Origin: Cladorhizidae sp. MBARI D1340-BT2
Taxonomy: Eukaryota > Porifera > Demospongiae > Poecilosclerida > Cladorhizidae
Reading direction: 5' to 3'
Length of the DNA stretch: 64,000 nt
Assembly: GCA_028752905.1 (NCBI GenBank)
Contig: JAQNBH010000003.1
Coordinates: 3,900,204-3,964,203, forward strand
The notes under the pieces: generated by a model
Seen by the model: only the letters and a program-made list of their open reading frames with translations
Database searches by the model: none
What the model was told of the DNA's origin: nothing
Part shown: positions 56,024 through 64,000 of the stretch, in pieces
Numbering within the stretch: the first letter of the stretch is position 1
Layout: each line of letters opens with the position of its first letter
Translations under genes and position numbers: made by a program

Positions 56024-56550
56024 AGCCTACTGTAGCTGGCCACGAGCACAATAGCTCCATTCAAACCTCTCCATCCTTCATGAGGAAGCCTACTGTAGCT
56101 GGCCATGAACACAATAGCTCCATTCAAACCTCCCCATCCTTCATGAGGAAGCCTACTGGAGCTGGCCACGAGCACAACAGCTCCATTCAAACCTCTCCAT
56201 ACTTCATGAGGAAGTCTACTGTAGCTGACCACAAGCATAAAAGCTCCATTCAAACCTCTCCACCCTTCATGAGGAAGTCTACTATAGCTGACCACAAGCA
56301 CAACAGCTCCATTCAAACCTCTCCAGTCTTCATGAGGAAGCCTACTGTAGCTGGCTACGAGCACAACAGTTCCATTCAAACCTCTCCACCCTTCATGAGG
56401 AAGTCTACTTCAAGCACAACAGCTCCATTCAAACTTCTCCAGTCTTCATGAGGAAGCCTACTGTAGCTGGCTACGAGCACAACAGCTCCATTCAAACCTC
56501 TCCACCCTTCATGAGGATGCCTACTCTAGCTGGCCACGAGCACAACAGGC
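56024..56550. repeat. 63-bp minisatellite, copy C
   Basis: Eight to nine units, the longest of the three arrays, with one shortened unit near 56410 that breaks the frame on both strands. Confidence 0.85.
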
Positions 56551-57353
56551 AACTCAGTTATTGTGAATAGCTAGAAGTGATCCCACGCAATGCGAAGGCC
56601 TAGCACCATATTGTGAACCAACCTAACAGGAGTAGCAGCATCTGGGGATGTGTGTGTTGCACTGCTCAAGCTGAATGATAGAGGGGTTGGAAAGGAACTG
56701 CTGGATTGATGGCTAGTATGTCGACCGTCCCCTGGCACTAACCTGTTACGTGGCAAACACTTCTTGGCCTTTTATTTAAGTTATTCTTCAACCTCACTGA
56801 CAATGAGCTCGGCTGGAGCTACGAGGGAAATGATGATGACAGCGTCTCCGGGAGCAGACAGTCCCATTTTATTATTTTCTTGAAGTGTAGTTCCAAGGCA
56901 AACTCAAGCTGCTCTGACAGTGATAGCTCGGGGAGTATCCCGGAAGACGTACCTCCATGCATACACACAGCGAGACGTACCTCCACACACACACACAGGT
57001 GCACATTATCATACCACTTTCTTGTTTAGATTTTCACTTTAGAAATACATGTACACATTCTATTTAATGACTCACTTCAATATTTCACCTCCACGTCTAA
57101 CTCCACCCACAAGGATTAGTAATAATCGGAATCGGAGCTGATTGTGAAAGATAAAGAGCTATTTCAATGAAGTCCGTTGAAAACCACCATACAACTATAA
57201 CCTAAAACGATGTAGTGATGGACCTCATAGAAACTTGGCACACTTCGACAGCCTCATGGTGATGAGTGAGAACTAAGAAGGAACTGGACATCTGTTGCTC
57301 TCTTGTCTGATCTAGAGGGTTCTTCCTGAACCTTGACCAAATGTGTATATACT
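56551..57353. other. Non-coding unit block, copy C
   Basis: Collinear with 18605-19375. No gene is seen. Confidence 0.6.
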
Positions 57354-58773
57354 CATACTTGCCAACTTTCCATAAGTTAATTCCGGGACATTTAAGACGC
57401 GAATTTTCGACCACACTCCCTAATTAGCGAGCGCCCTCCCGGCCATGCCCTTAATTAGCATGCACGATTTTTAGACCTCATCACTTATTAGCATGTCACA
57501 CCCACTAATTGACGACGTAATTTGTCCTTATTTGAAACATGAAAATAAAATTGAAGTTTATGAAGTAGAAGTAGAAGCAGCAGAAGAAGGACCAGCTGAA
57601 ACATCTGAGTCAGAATGGGGACTAGCTACACAACTCTTTGTAGCCTTCTTGCATGCTGAGAGCAGTTCAGGAGGGAATTTGATGTCCAGACAGCAATTAT
57701 CAATGTTGAACTTCATGGTAATAAGGGCAACAATGGAGGACTGGTCAAGATTTGACCTTTGATCAGAGTGGGTCTTCCTCAGTATGGAAAAACCTCGTTC
57801 AGAATTAGCATTAGAGACTGGGATGGACATCAGACATGGTAATAATTTGTTAAGGAGATTGAATCTTGGCTGCCCTTCCAATGTGATCATTTTCCTAACT
57901 TCCAACCAGAAAAGCCCTGCCATGGGTCTCATGACACCATCAGCTGCCTTGTACTCGACAAATATCGGTAAATCATTGCTTTAGATTCTGAGATACAGCA
58001 TCATTGAGGCCAATCTGTGGAAAACATTTAGCTAGTGAAGTGATGGTGTTGAAAGAGAACGATGAAATGTGTTCAGGCTGAATGACCCTTAAATCTTTCA
58101 TCAACGAATCTCCAAAAGGAAATTTGACAAGCATCATTACAACCAGCATGGGTAACACCAAAGTCGATTGCACACAGAGTACATCGTGCATACAAGTCAC
58201 CTAAAATGAAGGCAAGGCTACTGACATTACTATTGCATTGAACACAAGAAGCACACTGTCCCCATAATTTTATTATTTAGCCTGTATTTGCTGTATGCTT
58301 ATTTACTTTGTAAATCAATTTCATTATATTTGTTTTATTTATACCTTTGTAACTCTTGCCTATCCCTTGAAATTCTTTAATCCATTTATTGTCAAAATGG
58401 CATTCTCTCTTCTGCTTCTAGCCATTTTGCTGATATTGCAAAGTGCATGGATGGGAAGTTTCACGTGAGTGCCACACACCTCCAATTGAAACAAGGTCAA
58501 AGGTTGTTTGGCACCCGCTGGAGCCGTAATTGTTTATCTGAAGTCTAAAAAGTGTCCTGTTTTTGTTGCTTTACGAGTGTTAAAGGGCTAAACTAAAGAT
58601 GCTTGAGACTGCAGTGGCCATCTAAGCGAGTGGAAGCGCAAGGTGCACGTAGCTGTAAATTCTGGGACATTACCTGGACATGGACACCACCGGGACAAGG
58701 CTCGGGGACATTATTACCAGGACAAAGCCCAAAATTCGGGGACTGTCCTGGCATCCGGGACGGTTGACAACTC
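57354..58773 (-). mobile_element. hAT-like element with internal deletion, copy C
   Basis: Same insertion site, orientation and internal deletion as 19384-20862. The left duplication reads tgtatatact, i.e. TGTACT with an extra four-base tata slip. It was therefore duplicated together with the unit, not inserted twice. Confidence 0.8.
57558..58200 (-). pseudogene. hAT-like transposase ends (copy C)
   Basis: The reverse frame 57558-57932 carries the C-terminal dimerisation motif (SNANSERGFSILRKTHSDQR). 57973-58200 is the N-terminal remnant. The catalytic middle is deleted as in copy B. Confidence 0.75.
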
Positions 58774-59079
58774 TGTGTACTTAGGATGTGAGATCACAGG
58801 CACAGCTATGTAGCAGGATACATGGGGCCAATTAGACTGAAAGTGACCTCACATCCTAGAATTCAGATAGAGGCAAGTGTGCACATATCGTGAATACAAT
58901 TATGAAGTTACAGGAGTTGGTTCACAAAATGCTGTTGCACTAGCAACGCAAATTATTGAGTACTATAACATGGGATCACATTGCACCACTTGAATATACC
59001 AATTTGTTTGCTATGCTTTGGTAAACATGTTGATGAGTTCCATCTGTGTCCAGCAACAAATTGTTTCAGCAACAAGATT

Positions 59080-59190
59080 GAGGCATGCGAGGAGCTTCCC
59101 CGGTAATGTGGGATGTACCCCACGGGTCTTACAGGGACTTGAAGGCCAGGGAGAACACCTGGAAGCAAGTGACTGGGATAGTAAAACGAC
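59080..59190 (+). pseudogene. MADF-domain fragment, unit C
   Basis: The best-preserved of the unit fragments: MWDVPHGSYRDLKARENTWK followed by QVTGIVKR in one frame. A preceding piece (KIEACEELP) is one base out of frame. About one third of a MADF domain. Confidence 0.5.
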
Positions 59191-59439
59191 AACAACAACT
59201 GTTTCCATAGCAATGTTTGCCTACCTCATTGTTATACCTACAGCTGCATAGCAAATCAATTTTAAATAGTTCGAAATGAAGCAATGTGACTTGATGCAGA
59301 GGATATTGTGAACTGCTTGAAGCAGCGCACACAACGCACACACACAGTAAACTTCACATGACTGTACCCATGTAGTCCACTTCCGGTTAGATGACCCTTT
59401 ACCATTTGAAATCGTACCATTTTAAATCATACCTGCCAT

Positions 59440-62420
59440 GCCTCAATCTTAATTTTAAAAATATTTTTACTTGAATGAATGGGATTTTTTGGCTTGATAA
59501 TGATTACAGCGATCAACAGGTAGCACCATACCATATCACTGGAAGTATTGGTAGCACTAGTCTTACAAAGCCTGTGTGTGTGTTGCATTCCATGCCTGAT
59601 TAAGCAAGTATGCTGGGATAGTTTGGTAGCATTCCTGGTCCACATAAAGTTTAACGGATAACAGGCTCACTGACTGCTTGTGTTCAGGGGGGGAGGGGAC
59701 AAGTGCCAGGAAGATGTGGTTTCATAACCTTGTGGTAACGACTTTTGGAGCTCCATAGATTCTGCACACTTCACTGTATGAACTTGAGCTCCAATCTCTG
59801 TGAACACTCTCTTGATATTAAGTTGCATAGGTATAAAGCTACATGCAGCCCAAATAAGGGTACCTGAGTGTCTGAATTAGTTGTAGTTGTGGTTCCTGAT
59901 TGGAAGTGCTAGCCAGTTGAAATTGTTGTCTGTGGCTAGAGGAAGTCCTACTCTACAACATTATGTACATACTTATAAAGCTATTCTCCTATTAATAGAT
60001 TACTAATAAAGCTATTCTCCTATTAATAGATTATGTACATACTTATAAAGCTATTCTCCTATTAATAGATTATGTACATACTTGTAAAGCTATTCTCCTA
60101 TTAATAGATTATGTAGATATTTATAAAGCTATTCTATTACATGTTGATTTAGTCACTAAAACATAACATTAGTAAGCATGGTTGCAGGGGGAAAATCATC
60201 CACAGATGTCACCAGATTATCCAAGACGATTATGCCGTGTTTTTTAGGTGTGGCTAATCAGAATTAGTAAGGGGGGGAGGGGGAGGGGGAATCAGTCGTC
60301 GAGTTGAATACTTGTGTTCCCATACCAAGTCAAGTTCACATAGCAACCCCACTATCAATGGGGCAGCAGTGCTGATCACACATCACACACCTTACTCATG
60401 AAGGGTGTGGCAACATCTACACCAGCCAGTGCTAGTTAACCCAATGGTGGGTGGAGTTTCATTGACAACACACAATGAGGTGTGTAAGTCTTACTAACGT
60501 CCTTCCATTGACCTTGTCAAATGAACCCATACATATGCAGAAATAGTTGGTCTTGAAAAGGACACAGTTTCTACGGATCAAATGTCATTCTCCTCAGCAA
60601 TAGTGGATTATTTCCAAGGCATTTAATTAGAATCCAACCCCTGCAAACAGGCAGGACGGCAAGCAGCAGAGAAGGGTGTGGCTTCCACTATAGAGCTGCA
60701 AAATTCTCGAATACTTCCCCCTGCAAATAATTCTCTTTTCTAGTCACTCCCTGCAAATATTTAACCTCTTGAAAATATCCCGCCCCAGGAGGTAATCTTA
60801 TAGCCCAGCAGGCAAGGTCCTCCCAAGAAAGCAGAATGTATGCCGACAATGACCTACCCAATCAGTTATCGAGGAAAGCAATCACTCATTATAATTAAGT
60901 TACTGGCAATAGGATACCACTTGACACCCATCCCTCCCACATACACACACACATAGCAGAGAAACATGATTTTTGATTTTAGTGTAAAAATTATTTTTTG
61001 GTGTTATTTACAAGAAAATACCTTCCACTCAACCCGAGGTTATTTAGCCACAATAAAGCCGACTGCTACACTAAGCAATTGTGATATAAAAAGTTGATTG
61101 ATCAATACTGAAAACAAACATGAAGCTCAAAGCAAACCATGAAACCACCCAAAAACATCTTGGTCTTGCACACCAGATGTTCATTTGGGTCTGGTAACTC
61201 AACACATTTGTACCCAGGGAAGTTTCATCATAAGCCCCCCAACCTATGAAAATACCCTAATAGACTGTATGAATGAGCCCTCTTAACCAAATCACATTGT
61301 GGTCCAGGGAAAGTCAGTGCCACTAGCAGCAGTAAAACGTCCTGCGATAGACAAATTTGGCTACAAACTGATGGCTACAATACCAATAAATTCTGTTTCG
61401 TCTAGCTCATGCAAGAAATGATATCTTAGTTAGGCACAAGAACTTTGACACAAGAACTTTGACAAACACAACCTGCTTCAAATTGCTCAGTTAAACTCTC
61501 AATGCTGAAAACACAACCAAGTTCTATTCCCTGGTCTTTGTCCATAACAAGGCAACTCTCCAAAGTTGAACACCAAGAAATTAACTTGACTATAGTACTT
61601 ATCACAAATAACCATTGCCCTTAACAGGCTCAGCAATATCAAGATTAAATCATCAAGTTCACATGGGAAGACCGCTATACATTTATGGCCTAAGGATTGT
61701 AGCTTAGTAATCTGTAGCAAAAGCCTAGCTAATTAGCTACAGTAATTATTTACCTGGATTCTTCTTCCTCTTCGTCTAGAGTAGTACTATGTCCATTATC
61801 CATACCTGCTAGAACTGTACCGGTAAACACTGATAGGTCTATTACACTTCTACTTGTAACCAGAAATCATATAATCTTAAGAGAATAGCGCCCTTGATAA
61901 ATTAACATCCGCCCAAGCAACAACTATTATTATTTTTTTATTTTTTTATTTTTTTAAAATTTTTATATCACATGACATATAATATGCTGACATACATAAC
62001 TAAGTACAATGACTATTACCCAAAACTATCAGTACGTGCTCCGGAAACCACGGCTTCATTCCATGGTCGTACTTGGGGGGGGGGGCTGCAGCCAAGGTTA
62101 TTCGGGATGTAGGGGACGCCTTCAAGAACATCGTTTGGGCATTCCTCCCTCTGAAGCTACTCGCCATCTGTTCCAAAGGCTATCAATTAACTTGTGGAAG
62201 GGCAATGCCACACTGTGGATCCGCCTCCCCAATTCTATCCTGGTTGTGTTTGTACAGTTTTGTCTCATCCACTTTTGTATCGATTTAAAAAAAACTGTCT
62301 GTTTACGCAACTCTGGTACTGCATTCCTCAATCGACCGCGCTGTGCTATTGTTTCGTTGGTGTATTGGAATTTTTAGTAGCTTATACTTGTTTTTACCAC
62401 GCTACGGTGTGACCTCACAC
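59440..62420. other. Non-coding unit block, copy C
   Basis: Collinear with 7640-10340 and 27391-30019. Specific to C are the 39-bp repeat (59958-60130) and an AT-rich insertion at about 61927-62015. No gene is recognised. Confidence 0.6.
59958..60130. repeat. 39-41-bp tandem repeat (copy C only)
   Basis: About four and a half units of attatgtacatacttataaa plus gctattctcctattaatag. Copies A and B read straight through (ctctacaacacatgttgatt). Confidence 0.85.
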
Positions 62421-62899
62421 AATGCTACACAGAAGTAAGTCCACACTTCCAACCACTTAGTGGTGAGCCAACGCTTAAAAGCGTCTAGTGCAAGAAGCCA
62501 TCAACTTCATTTAGGTATTACTTACATAAATGACTAACTAGTTACTACAACAAAATTACCCTTTCATTTTCAGTGAAAACAAAACTAAATTGTGTGGGCT
62601 TATATTTAAGTTGCTATGGCAACATCTCATGAATATCTGATCAATTGGACCCTTTTATTTTTGTTTCTTATGATTTCTCTAATTCTGTTAGTATACAAGA
62701 ATTGAAATTTAGTATGTGATTACTTTCCACCAAATGAAATGTTTTTGTAAAGCTAATTTTACATTAACCCTTTTTCATTCTAAAAACTAGGTTTGATAAA
62801 AGGCAATTAGTAATTTTAAGGCAATGAGTTATGTTGGAGTTATAAATTCACTAATTCACTAAACATCTGTAAAGTTAAAAAAAATTATAGCTCTGTTTC

Positions 62900-64000
62900 A
62901 GGAACACAACAATGCAATTTATATAATTTCACAGCATCTTCTACTTCAACACCTCCTGTTTTTCCTTCACGGTACGCACGATGATATTATCTCACTCTTC
63001 TATAATACTTCTATCACCTCAATATTAACTGAATCCAAGGCTGTTGAATGATTTTCTCCAGTGCTCCTATATAATCACAGTTAGTACCGTTTTGCCTGAT
63101 CCCAAACCCGTTCAATAGGGTTTAACTCACAATTGCATTTTGGAACGAAAATACACCTGTGCTTGTGACTGGAAACCAACTCCTCCACTTGGGTCTTAAA
63201 ATCATGCATGCTTTCCAGGACTTCATCTCAGTTTTGACCATGCCAGTAGTATCGTAAGCCCTTTGGTTGCGCCACTTGCTGTAGTCATCACTTGCATCAC
63301 TCCATCCCAGTATGTGTTTCGCCTCTTGGTTGCTTGCCACCATCACTTACATTCATCCTGTGTGCATTTAAAGCATCGTCAGCATAAACAGTGCTTTGGT
63401 CAAGATAAAAGTTATTGAGTGTGTTTCACTTTTCAACTGCATTTTCCAATTGAATCAGAAACTTTTCACGGTTCCAGTATCCTTCAGATTGGGCCCCATA
63501 CTTGAAGAAAACCCTGGAAGCTCTTGGAATGACTGGATAAACTGGCTTTGCTTGCTCACGTTCTTCCTCATTGAGCTGTAGATAACCATAATACTCAGTA
63601 ATAAAGTCACTCAACATAATCCCACGTCCAATTGATTTGGGTCGAATGTGGTGAATGAAAAGTGGACTCATCGTGGTAAATAAGCACAAACTTTCTTAAG
63701 ACAGTACTGGAACCTACATTTTATTCCAATTTCCCATCCCTACACTCTGGTGGTGGCAAATGTATGGCAATACCTCAATTTTTCGTAAGTACATCTTGCT
63801 GTACTCAATTACATCTTCCCTCTCGTGACCATCGACGTACACACCCTTACGGTAAGATGTAGGATGGAAGCCTAGATAATTACTTTCAAGCAGTGCGAGG
63901 AATTATGCTACGAGGAAAGCCAGGAGGGAGATGAGAGCAGGGAAGCAAATCATAGTTAACCCAGGCAGAAAATTTAGCAGTTGTCATGGTTGGTTGACAT
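62900..64000 (-). pseudogene. DDE_3/Tc1-clan transposase relic, unit C (cut by window end)
   Basis: The reverse frame 63426-63620 reads GIMLSDFITEYYGYLQLNEE and YWNREKFLIQLENAVEK. Near 63380: TVYADDALNAHRMNVSDGGK. Near 63110: VPKCNCELNPIERVWDQAKR, the late catalytic motif of DDE_3-type enzymes. Frames shift between these. It shows the C-terminal half better than copy A. The N-terminal part lies beyond 64000. Confidence 0.65.

Larger units (their letters stand above)
55258..64000. repeat. Tandem segmental unit, copy C (truncated by window end)
   Basis: Begins with the same anchor as A and B and runs through the 63-bp array, hAT-like derivative, MADF fragment, non-coding block and DDE_3 transposase relic, where the window stops. 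It shares with B, but not A, the hAT-like insertion at the same site with the same internal deletion, and an AT-rich tract at 55365-55520 (B: 17685-17823). B and C are therefore closer to each other than to A. Confidence 0.9.

Noticed and set aside
60180..60300. Candidate tRNA or snRNA in GC-richer patches
   Set aside because: No cloverleaf, A/B boxes or Sm site could be found by eye here or elsewhere in the window.

Overview
This window is animal nuclear DNA, not bacterial. There is no operon-like packing. It is AT-rich and full of simple repeats, with GT-AG introns inside genes, almost no intact long reading frame, and DNA transposons nested in one another. The transposon families (THAP-DDE with a YqaJ nuclease, hAT with TTF finger, Merlin-like, TTAA-type, CACTA-like), the MADF fragments, a SAMD3-like gene and a core-2/I-branching (GT14) glycosyltransferase suggest a marine invertebrate. 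A demosponge such as Amphimedon is my best guess, at low confidence.

Large-scale layout: one unit is repeated head to tail at least three times. Copy A is 1-17578 (the window starts inside it), copy B is 17579-55257 and copy C is 55258-64000 (cut by the window end). The unit order is: anchor sequence; a 63-bp minisatellite; shorter repeats; a MADF-domain fragment; about 3 kb of non-coding sequence; a reverse-strand DDE_3-type transposase relic; more non-coding sequence; a reverse-strand GT14 gene; and a roughly 640-bp foldback element. Copy A holds the only intact-looking gene, the GT14 transferase at 14223-15911. Its copy in B (51933-53622) is a frameshifted pseudogene. Copy C ends before reaching it.

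Copy B is swollen to 37.7 kb by insertions, and copies A and C supply the empty sites. In order these are: (i) a 6-bp-TSD hAT-like deletion derivative, 19384-20862, shared with C; (ii) a 5'-truncated LINE, 20975-21442; (iii) a 5.4-kb TIR element, 21988-27390, with one 1.34-kb-codon gene carrying FEN1/PIN-like motifs and a CXC-like cysteine cluster; (iv) a TTF-finger hAT gene, about 30021-38490, with a Merlin-like element (30279-31518) in its first exon and an ISL2EU-like element (31813-35842) in its intron; (v) a TTAA-flanked element, 40345-51150, containing a hAT-like element (41422-50570), which contains a CACTA-like element (42632-49928) carrying a SAM-domain gene, which in turn contains an 876-bp MITE (48441-49316). 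That last stack is four insertions deep.

The best candidates for little-described biology are the FEN-like TIR element (iii), the SAM-domain gene carried by the CACTA-like element, and the hAT-like family with 6-bp target duplications and TCCCGG-rich ends. Family names come from motif recognition by eye. No database search was possible.
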